Below, in pieces: positions 7,656-16,568 of a stretch of 64,000 nucleotides of DNA (its first letter is position 1; each line of letters starts with the position of its first letter). The stretch covers positions 1 to 64,000 of the forward strand of contig NZ_JAJFAT010000011.1 in NCBI RefSeq assembly GCF_020711195.1, given 5' to 3'. Position numbers and translations under genes: made by a program. The stretch comes from Halanaerobium polyolivorans (GTDB taxonomy: Bacteria; Bacillota; Halanaerobiia; Halanaerobiales; Halanaerobiaceae). The notes beneath the pieces were generated by a model. The model saw only the letters and a list, made by a program, of their open reading frames with translations. It did no database searches and was not told the origin of the DNA.

Positions 7656-8930
7656 TTACTTTTCCCCCTTATCTACTCGCTGCTTCATTTCCTTTAATAA
7701 ATTTGATAGTTTAATTTCTGCTTCATTACCACTTTTCATATTTCTAATCGTAGCAGAATTATTATTAAGTTCATTTTCCCCAATAATAATTGTATATTCA
7801 GCATTCATGCGATCAGCTGATTTCATTTGTGAGCCCACACTTCTATCTAAATAATCAATTTCAGTTTTAAATTCTTCCTTTCTCAATATATCCAGTAGTC
7901 TAAAAGCCTCTTTTTTAGCTTTTTCTCCAATCACTGTAATATAGAGGTCAATACCTTCTGCTTCAACTATATTAATCTCCTTAGCCTGCAGGGATAAAAG
8001 CAGTCTTTCTATACCTAGAGCAAAACCTATTCCTGGTATATCTCGATTTCCGATCTCTTCGGCCAATCCATTATAGCGGCCACCACCGAAAACCGTGTTT
8101 TGAGCACCAAGCGCATTATCCTTGATTTCAAAAGCTGTATGAGTATAATAATCTAAACCTCTAACCAGCAGTGGATTAATAATATATTCAATATTTAAAA
8201 CATCTAAAAATGACTGAACTTCAGAAAAATGAAGCTCACATTCTTCACAGAGATGTTCTGTTATTTTAGGAGCATCTTTAATTACAGCCTGACAGCTTTG
8301 ATTTTTGCAGTCTAAAACTCTTAAAGGATTACGTTCAATTCTTTCCTTACACTTATCACAAAGTTCTGCTTTGTTTTTAGTCAAAAAAGTTTTTAATTTT
8401 TCCATATACTTAGGCCTACAGCTTTTACAGCCAACACTATTTAGATGAAGTTCAAAATCTTCTAGACCAAATTTTTCTAAAAGACGAATACCTAAAGATA
8501 TTATCTCAGCATCTAAAGCTGGATCATTAGAAGCAATTGCTTCAACCCCTAATTGGTGAAACTGTCTGAATCTTCCCGACTGAGGTCTTTCATAACGAAA
8601 CATAGGGCCAATATAATAATATTTTGTTGGTTGTGCCTGCCCATAAATTTTATTTTCTAAAAAAGAACGAATAACTGAAGCTGTTCCCTCAGGTCTTAAA
8701 GTTATACTTCTCCCAGATTTATCTTCAAAAGTATACATTTCTTTTTCAACAATATCAGTGACCTCACCTATACCTCTTTGAAATAGCTCAGTATATTCAA
8801 AGATTGGGGTTCTAATTTCCTGATAATTATAATTTTTAAAAAGCTTATGAGTTATCTCTTCTATGTACTGCCACTTTTCGATTTCCGGTGGTAGTATATC
8901 ATTTGTACCTCTTGGAGCATTAAATTTCAT
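7656..8930 (-). CDS. hisS: Histidyl-tRNA synthetase
   Basis: This class II enzyme charges tRNA-His. The 424-residue product shows motif 2 (RPEGTASVIR, with MFRYERPQSGRFRQFHQLG), the histidine-specific motifs RGLDYYTHTAFE and GGGRYNGLAEEIG, motif 3 (GIGFALGIERLL), and a C-terminal anticodon-binding domain. A cysteine-rich insert (CKSCRPKYME, CDKCKERI, CEECELHF at roughly residues 165-235) could bind zinc. A stem-loop at 8971-9027 separates it from the upstream chaperone gene, so hisS may depend on read-through or on a promoter I cannot place. The hisS-aspS pair is a conserved operon. Confidence 0.97.
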   Translation of the reverse strand: MKFNAPRGTNDILPPEIEKWQYIEEITHKLFKNYNYQEIRTPIFEYTELFQRGIGEVTDIVEKEMYTFEDKSGRSITLRPEGTASVIRSFLENKIYGQAQPTKYYYIGPMFRYERPQSGRFRQFHQLGVEAIASNDPALDAEIISLGIRLLEKFGLEDFELHLNSVGCKSCRPKYMEKLKTFLTKNKAELCDKCKERIERNPLRVLDCKNQSCQAVIKDAPKITEHLCEECELHFSEVQSFLDVLNIEYIINPLLVRGLDYYTHTAFEIKDNALGAQNTVFGGGRYNGLAEEIGNRDIPGIGFALGIERLLLSLQAKEINIVEAEGIDLYITVIGEKAKKEAFRLLDILRKEEFKTEIDYLDRSVGSQMKSADRMNAEYTIIIGENELNNNSATIRNMKSGNEAEIKLSNLLKEMKQRVDKGEK

Positions 8931-8970
8931 TGCTAATTCACCTTCTGTTTTATTCTTTTTTTAAAAAATT

Positions 8971-9027
8971 TTAGAAAATCTATCAGCGATTTTATCCATT
9001 TTAAAAGGATAAAAAAGCTGATAGATT
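8971..9027 (-). terminator. Long stem-loop between the PpiD-like gene and hisS
   Basis: On the minus strand AATCTATCAGC pairs with GCTGATAGATT (9017-9027 with 8977-8987), and TTATCC pairs with GGATAA inside, giving a long hairpin. T-rich sequence follows. It looks like a terminator. Only 46 bases separate it from the hisS start, so partial read-through or attenuation is possible. Confidence 0.7.
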
Positions 9028-9041
9028 AAAGTTGAATCTAA

Positions 9042-10253
9042 TTAGTTAATTGGATCTTCAATCTCGATTTCTTCTGTATCTTCGATTTCAAGATCTTCAA
9101 TGTCTTCTTCGATCATTTCTTCCTCTAGTACTGGTAATTCATCTTCTTCGGCTTCCATGTCTTCACTCAAACCCTGGATTATTTCTATTTCATTATTTGC
9201 TTCTTCTTCTGCCCCTAATTGACTGAACATAACAAATAACTGATATCTTTTCATAAAATCATTTCCAGCTCTATCGGAAATTTCATTTAAGATTGCAATA
9301 GCTTCTTCTCTTTGATTCTGTTCAGCTAAAAACTGGGCATAATTAAAGCCTATATCATCATCATTAGGAAATTCTTCCATAGCCTCTGCGAAAATCTCTT
9401 CAGCCGCTTCATCATTTCCTAAAGCTGAATGAGAAAGAGCTAAATAATTATAGAAGACTGGATTGCTTTCTAATTCAATAAAGGAAGAGAATTTTTCAAT
9501 GGCTTCTTCATAATTTCCTGTTCTATATTCATGATAAGCACTTAAAACCGGCTCATGAATTTCAACATCGGCATCTGCTTTAAGACCATCTAACCATTCT
9601 ACTACTTTTTCATTTCTTTTGCCTTCTCTAATTTCTTCTGCAAGATCTGCTTCAACATCAGCAAATGCTGCTTCTTCTTCAGGATAACGTTCTAAATAAA
9701 GCTCTTCTAATTCTGTTTCAGAAACATCGACTTCCCCTATAGCTTCATTAATAGTCTGAGTCAATCTTTTTGATCTTTCTAAATTTCTTCTAATATCATC
9801 TCTTAAATCACCTAAGGTAAAGCCCTGTTCAGATAGGTTTTCAACTAACTCTTCTTCAGTTATTTCATTTTCCTCTAGAAGAGTATTGTAATTTTCATCT
9901 ACCTCTGCTTCAGTAACTTCTACTTCAACATTAATATCATCAGCTTTTTCTAAAATTAAACGTTGTTCAATGATTGAGTCCAAAACTTCATAGCGGAAAC
10001 TAATAATCTCTGAACTACTTAAAGTTCTTTGTGGTATCTGCTGCTGTAAAACAGAAAAGAATTCTTCTTCTGAGATTTCATAACCATCAACTTCAGCAAT
10101 AACACCTGGATTTTCACTGCTTGGTGGCTGAGTTCCTCCTCCACCACCTCCGTTAAAATAAGCTCCATAACCCATAAAAGCACCAGTTATTACAAATGCC
10201 ACAACAACTATATATACAATGATTCTACTATTATTTCTTAAAGTATTAAACAA
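9042..10253 (-). CDS. Membrane-anchored SurA_N/PpiD-like chaperone fused to a TPR region
   Basis: The 403-residue protein begins MFNTLRNNSRIIVYIVVVAF with one transmembrane helix (about residues 11-33), closely resembling the start of E. coli PpiD. A glycine-rich linker follows, then a SurA_N chaperone domain (about 48-175). The parvulin domain expected next is absent: the chain goes straight from DVSETELEELYLE to the closing helix EIREGKRNEKVVEWLDGL. TPR-like repeats cover about 225-350, and the C-terminus is extremely acidic. The topology puts the chaperone part outside the inner membrane, suggesting a translocon-exit or envelope chaperone. The start is TTG 10253, about 11 bases after AAAGGAG. 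Function is inferred from homology to PpiD and YfgM. Confidence 0.8.
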   Translation of the reverse strand: MFNTLRNNSRIIVYIVVVAFVITGAFMGYGAYFNGGGGGGTQPPSSENPGVIAEVDGYEISEEEFFSVLQQQIPQRTLSSSEIISFRYEVLDSIIEQRLILEKADDINVEVEVTEAEVDENYNTLLEENEITEEELVENLSEQGFTLGDLRDDIRRNLERSKRLTQTINEAIGEVDVSETELEELYLERYPEEEAAFADVEADLAEEIREGKRNEKVVEWLDGLKADADVEIHEPVLSAYHEYRTGNYEEAIEKFSSFIELESNPVFYNYLALSHSALGNDEAAEEIFAEAMEEFPNDDDIGFNYAQFLAEQNQREEAIAILNEISDRAGNDFMKRYQLFVMFSQLGAEEEANNEIEIIQGLSEDMEAEEDELPVLEEEMIEEDIEDLEIEDTEEIEIEDPIN

Positions 10254-10296
10254 ACAACTTCACTCTCCTTTCTTGGATATTACTTTCACCTGTTTA

Positions 10297-10325
10297 ATTT
10301 TAACTTATTAAACTCAGCATGTCAA
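10297..10325 (-). promoter_or_regulatory. Sigma-A-type promoter of the PpiD-like gene
   Basis: On the minus strand TTGACA (10320-10325), a 17-base spacer and TAAAAT (10297-10302) are near consensus. It lies just after the MBL hydrolase stop, about 44 bases from the TTG start. Confidence 0.8.
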
Positions 10326-10330
10326 ACAGC

Positions 10331-10957
10331 TTAGAGCATCTTCGGCCAAACATCTTCTTTAAAGTCTTTTATATTTCCTCTTGCACCATGTCCAGGACAA
10401 AACTCTGTCTGTTCTGGAAGAGTCAAAACCTTATTTTCTATAGTTTTTTTGAGAACTTCAAAATCACTGTCTTCAATATCAGTTCTACCAATTCCATTAC
10501 TAAAAATAGTGTCACCAACAAAAATAATGTCTTCTTGAGCAAGATAAAGAGCTATTCCTCCACTACTGTGTCCGGGTGTATGAATAACTTCAAATTCTAA
10601 TGATTCAAAATTAATAATAGCTCCATCTTCTAAAAATTTATCTGCTGAAGGTGAAGTAATTCCATCACTAGTAAAAAATTTAGAAAGATTTTTATCTGCC
10701 GAAAGTAATTTATCAGCTTCATTTTGATGAATATAAAGCTCGGCTCCAGTTTTTTTCTTTAAAAACTCATTAGCACCAATATGATCAAAATGAGCATGTG
10801 TATTAATAATTATTTTTAAATTTAATTGATTATCTGCAAGATATTGATAAAGTTTTTCACCATCACCACCAGGATCAATAATCAATGCACTGCCATTCTC
10901 CGATATTATATAACAGCGAGTTAAAAATTGTCCTACCGAAAAGTGCTTAATTTTCAA
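10331..10957 (-). CDS. Metallo-beta-lactamase-fold hydrolase (glyoxalase II-like)
   Basis: The 208-residue protein has the MBL fold with the metal motif THAHFDHIGA near residue 54. Further ligands are in HTPGHSSGG (about 127), VGDTIF (about 148) and CPGHGA (about 190). This size class (YqgX/YcbL type) hydrolyses glutathione or other thioesters, or is of unknown substrate; it lacks the extra C-terminal domain of true glyoxalase II. It follows dtd by 18 bases and ends the recJ-apt-rel-dtd unit. In many Firmicutes a similar gene keeps this position. Confidence 0.88.
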   Translation of the reverse strand: MKIKHFSVGQFLTRCYIISENGSALIIDPGGDGEKLYQYLADNQLNLKIIINTHAHFDHIGANEFLKKKTGAELYIHQNEADKLLSADKNLSKFFTSDGITSPSADKFLEDGAIINFESLEFEVIHTPGHSSGGIALYLAQEDIIFVGDTIFSNGIGRTDIEDSDFEVLKKTIENKVLTLPEQTEFCPGHGARGNIKDFKEDVWPKML

Positions 10958-10975
10958 TTTTTACACCTTCTTTAT

Positions 10976-11425
10976 TTAAAAGTTTTTATTGCTGTCAATT
11001 AGCATTGTTACCGGGCCATCATTGACAAGGCTAACATCCATCATTGCCTGAAATTCACCAGTTGCAATATCCAAACTACTTTTTTTAGCTTCTGCTACCA
11101 GATAATCATATAATTTCTCTGCCTTTTTGGGTCGAGCAGCTGCAAAAAAGCTAGGCCTCCTACCTTTACGACAATCTCCGTAAAGAGTAAACTGCGAAAC
11201 AAGCATTATATCTTTATTTAGATCAAGAGCCGAATTATTAAGCTTTTCTTCCTCATCTTCAAAAATCCTTAAATTAATTATCTTATCTAACAAATAATCT
11301 GCATCTTCTTGACTATCTTCTTTAGCAATCCCTATAAACACCAATAAACCGGGGCCAATTTCCCCGGTTATTTCACCATCAACCTCTACAGTTGATTTTT
11401 TTACTCGTTGAACTACAGCTCTCAT
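10976..11425 (-). CDS. dtd: D-aminoacyl-tRNA deacylase
   Basis: Dtd removes D-amino acids, and glycine mischarged on tRNA-Ala, from tRNA. The 149-residue length is exact for the family. The two signature motifs are present: SQFTLYG near residue 80 and the cross-subunit GPVTM motif near residue 138. It lies 16 bases downstream of rel, in the order known from B. subtilis (rel then dtd). Confidence 0.96.
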   Translation of the reverse strand: MRAVVQRVKKSTVEVDGEITGEIGPGLLVFIGIAKEDSQEDADYLLDKIINLRIFEDEEEKLNNSALDLNKDIMLVSQFTLYGDCRKGRRPSFFAAARPKKAEKLYDYLVAEAKKSSLDIATGEFQAMMDVSLVNDGPVTMLIDSNKNF

Positions 11426-11441
11426 TTAAAACAACTCCTTA

Positions 11442-13589
11442 TTAAGCAGGGTTTGATCTACTAACATTTAAAACTCCTGATATGGTTTCTATTTTCTTCA
11501 TTATATCATACATGTGCTCGGTTGAACTTAATTCTAAAGACAGATTGATTATAGCTTTACTATTTTCGTCGGTTCTAGCCATAACTGATAAAAGATTTAG
11601 TTTTTCTTCTTTAATGATATGAGTAATATCATTTAAAAGTGCACTTTTATCAACAGCATCAATTCTAAGATCAACCTGATATGATTCAGTCCTACCTCTT
11701 TCCCAACTTACTTCAATTATTCTTTCAGGTTCACTATCTTGTAAACCTTTTAGATTTTTACAGTCAGTACGATGGACTGAAACCCCTCTTCCCCGGGTAA
11801 TATAACCGGTAATCTCATCTCCAGGAACCGGATTACAGCATTTTGCCATCCTAACAAGCATATTCTCCATCCCTTTAACTGAAACACCTTTATCAACAGA
11901 TCTTTTTTTCCTTTTTCTGGTTATATCTTTTTTGCCAATTTCTTTTTCAGCTTGATAATCACTGAATTTACTAATAACCTGTTTGGGACTGATGTTGCTG
12001 TATCCAACTTCTTCCATTAGATCTTCAACATCTTTTCTTCCTAATTCTTTGGCAATTCCCTTTAATTCTTTTTCTTTTTCTTTTTCAGTAATTTCAATAT
12101 GATGTTTCTTTAAATGTTCATTGATTATATCTCTGCCTTTTGCGATAATTTCATCTTTACGTTGTTTTTTAAACCAGTGTTTAATTTTACTTCTTGCTCT
12201 CGAAGTTTTGACAAAATTGAGCCAGTCTCTAGTTGGGCCACTACTTTTTTTAGAAGTTAGGATTTCTACAATATCACTGTTTTCCAGCTTATATTCAAGG
12301 GGAACTATTTTGCCATTCACTTTTGCCCCTACACAGCGGTGGCCAACTTCTGTATGAATATGATAGGCAAAATCAACTGGAGTACCACCCTTAGGTAATG
12401 ATACAACATCACCCTGAGGTGTAAAAACAAAAACTTCGTCTTCAAAAAGGTCGATTTTTAAAGTCTCCATAAATTCTTGTGGTTCTTGTAAATCTTTCTG
12501 CCATTCTAAAAGTCTTCTCAGCCAGGAAAGTTTTTCTTCAAATTTTTCATCCCCAACCTTGCCTTCTTTATATCTCCAGTGAGCAGCAATACCATATTCT
12601 GCAGTTTTATGCATATCATAGGTTCGAATTTGTACTTCTAGTGGATCTCCACTAGGAGCAATTACAGTTGTATGAAGTGACTGATACATATTTGATTTAG
12701 GCATTGCAATATAATCTTTAAATCGACCAGGCATAGGTTTCCAGATCTCATGAATAATTCCTAAAACTTCATAACACTCTTTGACATTTTCTACTAAAAC
12801 TCTGACAGCAGTCAGGTCATAGATTTCGTCAAATTCCACTTCTTTACGTTTCATCTTATTGTAGATACTGTATAAATGTTTTGGTCTACCATAAATTTCT
12901 GCATCTATATCATGGTCTTCAATAGTCTCTTTTAATTTATCTATCGCTTCCTTAATGCTTTTTTCTCTTTCTTCACGATTAGTCTGAACTTTATGGGAAA
13001 CCTCATAGTACATGTCAGGTTTTAAATAGCGGAAACATAAATCCTCTAATTCCCATTTTAATTTTGACATACCTAATCTGTGTGCTAAAGGTGCATATAT
13101 TTCTAAAGTTTCTCTTGATTTTTCTTTTCTCTTCTCTTTTTTTAAATAATTTAAAGTCCTCATATTATGAAGCCTATCAGCCAATTTAATCAAAACTACC
13201 CTGATATCTTCAGCCATAGCAACAAACATTTTTCTTAAACTTTCAGCCTGCTGATCTTCTTTGGTTTTAAACTGCATTCTGGTAAGTTTGGTAACACCTT
13301 CAACAATATGAGCTACTTCCTCACCAAATTCTTTTCTAATATCATCACTTGTTATCTCTGTATCTTCGACAACATCATGCATCATCGAAGCTACTATGGA
13401 AATGATATCAAGTTCTAAGTCAGCTAAAATCATGGCAACACCAATTGGGTGATCCACAAAAGGTTCACCAGATACTCTGTACTGACCTTCATGAGCTTTC
13501 TCAGCATAATTATAGGCTTTAATAACTAAATCAAGATCAGGATCATCCATATAGCTTTTTATTTTATCTAATAAATTTTCTAGCTTCAT
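11442..13589 (-). CDS. relA: Bifunctional (p)ppGpp synthetase/hydrolase Rel
   Basis: This enzyme makes and degrades the stringent-response alarmone (p)ppGpp. The 715 residues contain, in order: an HD hydrolase domain (MMHDVVEDT near residue 68), the synthetase domain (RFKDYIAMPKSNMYQSLHT near 290), TGS (about 385-450, VFVFTPQGDVVSLPKG), a helical and zinc-finger region with a conserved CCNP motif (AKCCNPVPGDEI near 590), and a C-terminal ACT domain. Because the HD motif is intact, it should be bifunctional. It follows apt; the apt-rel-dtd order is conserved in Firmicutes. Confidence 0.96.
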   Translation of the reverse strand: MKLENLLDKIKSYMDDPDLDLVIKAYNYAEKAHEGQYRVSGEPFVDHPIGVAMILADLELDIISIVASMMHDVVEDTEITSDDIRKEFGEEVAHIVEGVTKLTRMQFKTKEDQQAESLRKMFVAMAEDIRVVLIKLADRLHNMRTLNYLKKEKRKEKSRETLEIYAPLAHRLGMSKLKWELEDLCFRYLKPDMYYEVSHKVQTNREEREKSIKEAIDKLKETIEDHDIDAEIYGRPKHLYSIYNKMKRKEVEFDEIYDLTAVRVLVENVKECYEVLGIIHEIWKPMPGRFKDYIAMPKSNMYQSLHTTVIAPSGDPLEVQIRTYDMHKTAEYGIAAHWRYKEGKVGDEKFEEKLSWLRRLLEWQKDLQEPQEFMETLKIDLFEDEVFVFTPQGDVVSLPKGGTPVDFAYHIHTEVGHRCVGAKVNGKIVPLEYKLENSDIVEILTSKKSSGPTRDWLNFVKTSRARSKIKHWFKKQRKDEIIAKGRDIINEHLKKHHIEITEKEKEKELKGIAKELGRKDVEDLMEEVGYSNISPKQVISKFSDYQAEKEIGKKDITRKRKKRSVDKGVSVKGMENMLVRMAKCCNPVPGDEITGYITRGRGVSVHRTDCKNLKGLQDSEPERIIEVSWERGRTESYQVDLRIDAVDKSALLNDITHIIKEEKLNLLSVMARTDENSKAIINLSLELSSTEHMYDIMKKIETISGVLNVSRSNPA

Positions 13590-13631
13590 ATATATAAAAA
13601 TACCCCTTTAGTTTTTCTCAATAAAACAGAA

Positions 13632-14144
13632 TCAGTCAATTAACAATGATTGAACTTCATAATCTTTTAATATTTCTCTCCCATTAAGAAAATCAAGTTC
13701 TAATAAAAATCCACATGCTACTACTTCTCCCCCAAGTTCTTCTACCATTTTACTTGCAGCATATGTAGTACCACCGGTAGCTAAAAGATCATCTATGATG
13801 AGGATTTTATCTCCTTCATTAATTGCATCTTTATGTATTTCTAAAACGTTTTTACCGTATTCTAATTCATATTCCTTTTTTAAGACTTCATGTGGTAATT
13901 TACCTGGTTTTCTGATTGGAATAAAACCCCTATCTAATTCTATAGCAAGAGGGGTACCAACTAAAAATCCTCTGGCCTCTATACCAACCACATAATCAAT
14001 TTCATAATCCCTAAAAAAATCAGCTAATTTAACGATAGCTTCTTTTAGAGCCTCACTATCTTTTAAAAGTGGGGTGATATCTTTAAATAAAATCCCCTTT
14101 TTGGGAAAATCAGGAATGTTTCTTATTTTAGCTTTAAGATTCAT
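13632..14144 (-). CDS. apt: Adenine phosphoribosyltransferase
   Basis: Apt salvages adenine with PRPP to give AMP. The 170-residue product has the family length. The PRPP-binding motif KILIIDDLLATGGTTYAA is near residue 120, and FKDITPLL near the N-terminus is typical. Its start overlaps the recJ stop by 11 bases, so translation is probably coupled. Purine salvage next to rel is a conserved pairing. Confidence 0.97.
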   Translation of the reverse strand: MNLKAKIRNIPDFPKKGILFKDITPLLKDSEALKEAIVKLADFFRDYEIDYVVGIEARGFLVGTPLAIELDRGFIPIRKPGKLPHEVLKKEYELEYGKNVLEIHKDAINEGDKILIIDDLLATGGTTYAASKMVEELGGEVVACGFLLELDFLNGREILKDYEVQSLLID

Positions 14145-16551
14145 TTTCTTCCTCCTTAAAATTATTCAAGTTTTCAATCAGTGCAAATAGATTTTCAGCA
14201 AAGACAATATCTTTAAAATGAGAAAATTTTTCTATTTGCCTGGATAATTTATTATACCGTAAAGATGCTTTAAAGTCCAATTGATTTTTCTGCTCAGGCT
14301 TGAACTTTAGAACCTGACTTTTAAGATCAAATAGATCAAGTTCAGCTGCTATTTTCAACATCTGATTAAATAAAGTACTGTTTTTTAAATTGAAACTGTT
14401 GGCAAGTTCATATTCTTTTTTTATTAAATTTAAGTTGATATCAGCTCCCTGCTGAGGATTAATATTACTTAGTAAAAGCATAAATTCTTCCATCATCTCT
14501 CTACTGGGACATTTATGTTTGATTAGATTAAAATTAAAAGGGATTTCTTTTTCTGAAAAAAGCAGAATTATTTTTTTCTTTTTATCAGTAAAATTAGTGA
14601 TAATCTCATTTAAATGCTCTAAACAAAAAGGAAGTGAATAAAATATTAAATGAGAAAAGCACTCTTTGTTTTTTCTTTCTTCACTAAAAAAATAATGAGC
14701 TTTATATTGCAGCTGTAGTTTCTTTTTTAGCTCTTTTTTATTTACATAAACTGCAGCTTTATCAATAAAAGAATCTTTAAGTAAATAATTGAGTTTTTGC
14801 TCTTTATTTTTATTATTTCTAAAATCATAGATCTTATAATCTTTTTTAGTGAAGACCAGTGGTGGGATATTTTCCCCTGCTTTTCTAAGATCAGATATTT
14901 TCAGCTGGATATTTTCTCTTCCCTGCCAGTGGTTAATTTCTGCCTGGGCAATTACATCGATTTTTTTAGCTGCCAACTCCGAAAAATAGTCACCCATATT
15001 AAAAGCAACAGCAGATAGATTGGAATTAAGCTTTATTTTTAAGTGATTATTTTTTTTGCCCATTTTATAATAATTTTTTAGCTTTAAATTTTGAAATAAA
15101 AACTTTGGTCTGGGATTTGCAACCCCAAAAGGACTAAAAACTTCTAATTTATTAATCAGGTCTTTATTTAGCTCCTTGATATCTAAATTTAAATCTATTT
15201 TTTTGAGCTCAAAAAAGTCTTCTTCAGCTAAGTTTTGCTTTAAATAGTTATTAAAGGCCTCTTTAAAATCTGCAATTTTGTCTTTTCTGATACTAAAACC
15301 AGCTGCTGCTTTATGACCACCAAAATTAAGCAGATATTCTTCGGCAGCTTTAAGTGCTTGATAAATATTTAGCTTTTCTATACTTCTAGCTGAAGCTTTA
15401 GCTTGCTCCTTGTTTTCAGTTAAGGCAATTAAAATAACAGGTAAATTATATTCTTCCACCAGTTTAGAGGCCACAATCCCGATAATACCAGAATGCCATC
15501 TCTGATCAGCCAAAATAATTGCTTTTTGCTCTTCAAATTTTATTGATTTAATTTTTTCTAAAGCCTGCTGATAGATTAATTCTTCTTCTTGCTGTCTCTC
15601 TCTATTTATTTTAATTAAAGAGTCAGCTATTTTTGCTGCTTTTTTATGATCATCGGTAATTAAAAGTTCTAAAGCTTTATCTGCATGGTAAATCCTTCCC
15701 GCTGCATTGATTGGAGGAGCTATAATATAGCCTACCTGACCAGAAGTAATTCTTTTACTATCAATATTTAATTTATCAATTAAGGTCTTTAAACCGAGAT
15801 TTTTAGCTTTTTGCATCATTTTTAAACCATGTTTAACAATAATTCGGTTTTCTGCTTTTAAAGGAGCAATATCGGCTATAGTTCCAAGGGCAACAATTGG
15901 CAAAAAATCTTTTGCTAAAGCTTCTAATTCGAAAGACCTATCTTTCTCTAAAGCCTGAAGTAATTTAAAGGCAGTACCAACTCCAGCTATTTCACTTAAA
16001 AAATGGTTTTTTTCTTTAATTAAATGATGATTTATAACAGCATCTGCTCCTACTGGAGTTTCAGCAGGTGTATGATGATCTGTAATAATAACTTTCATCC
16101 CAAGCTCTTTGATTAATTCAACCTCTTTAAAGGCTGTAATTCCACAATCAACTGTTATTATTAAGTCAATATCCCTGGCTTTAATTTGATGAACCGCTTT
16201 TTTGCTTAAACCATAACCATTTTCAATTCTATCAGGAATAAAATAATCTACTTCGATATTAAAACGACTTTTAAAATATTTATATAATAAAGCAGTTGAA
16301 GTTATACCATCAACATCATAATCACCATAAATCAAAATCTTTTCTTTATTATTTAATGATTTATTTATTAGCTCTACTGCCTTATCCATTCCGGGCAGCA
16401 GGAAGGGATCACTTAAATATTTAAGGTCTGAACTTAAAAATATCTCTTTATCCTCTTGCTTAGTAAAAGCTCTTTCTTCTAATAAATAGTCAATTAAATT
16501 TTCACTTTTAATATTATTTTCATATTTTTTAATTTGCCAGAATTTATTCAT
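14134..16551 (-). CDS. recJ: Single-stranded-DNA exonuclease RecJ
   Basis: RecJ degrades single strands 5' to 3' in recombination and repair. At 805 residues it is of the long Firmicute type. DHH motifs are clear: DYDVDGITSTALL near residue 97, VDCGI, and ITDHHTPAE near 157. The DHHA1 motif GGHKAAAGFSI is near 415. An OB domain follows, then a lysine-rich C-terminal extension of about 230 residues that I do not recognise in detail. It starts 17 bases after ubiB. Confidence 0.95.
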   Translation of the reverse strand: MNKFWQIKKYENNIKSENLIDYLLEERAFTKQEDKEIFLSSDLKYLSDPFLLPGMDKAVELINKSLNNKEKILIYGDYDVDGITSTALLYKYFKSRFNIEVDYFIPDRIENGYGLSKKAVHQIKARDIDLIITVDCGITAFKEVELIKELGMKVIITDHHTPAETPVGADAVINHHLIKEKNHFLSEIAGVGTAFKLLQALEKDRSFELEALAKDFLPIVALGTIADIAPLKAENRIIVKHGLKMMQKAKNLGLKTLIDKLNIDSKRITSGQVGYIIAPPINAAGRIYHADKALELLITDDHKKAAKIADSLIKINRERQQEEELIYQQALEKIKSIKFEEQKAIILADQRWHSGIIGIVASKLVEEYNLPVILIALTENKEQAKASARSIEKLNIYQALKAAEEYLLNFGGHKAAAGFSIRKDKIADFKEAFNNYLKQNLAEEDFFELKKIDLNLDIKELNKDLINKLEVFSPFGVANPRPKFLFQNLKLKNYYKMGKKNNHLKIKLNSNLSAVAFNMGDYFSELAAKKIDVIAQAEINHWQGRENIQLKISDLRKAGENIPPLVFTKKDYKIYDFRNNKNKEQKLNYLLKDSFIDKAAVYVNKKELKKKLQLQYKAHYFFSEERKNKECFSHLIFYSLPFCLEHLNEIITNFTDKKKKIILLFSEKEIPFNFNLIKHKCPSREMMEEFMLLLSNINPQQGADINLNLIKKEYELANSFNLKNSTLFNQMLKIAAELDLFDLKSQVLKFKPEQKNQLDFKASLRYNKLSRQIEKFSHFKDIVFAENLFALIENLNNFKEEENES

Positions 16552-16568
16552 TAAACCACACCATCTTT

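Noticed and set aside
8931-9041. T-box riboswitch before hisS-aspS, and likewise before glyQ
   Set aside because: No T-box core sequence or specifier stem is visible; the hairpin here is a simple stem-loop and the glyQ gap is too short.
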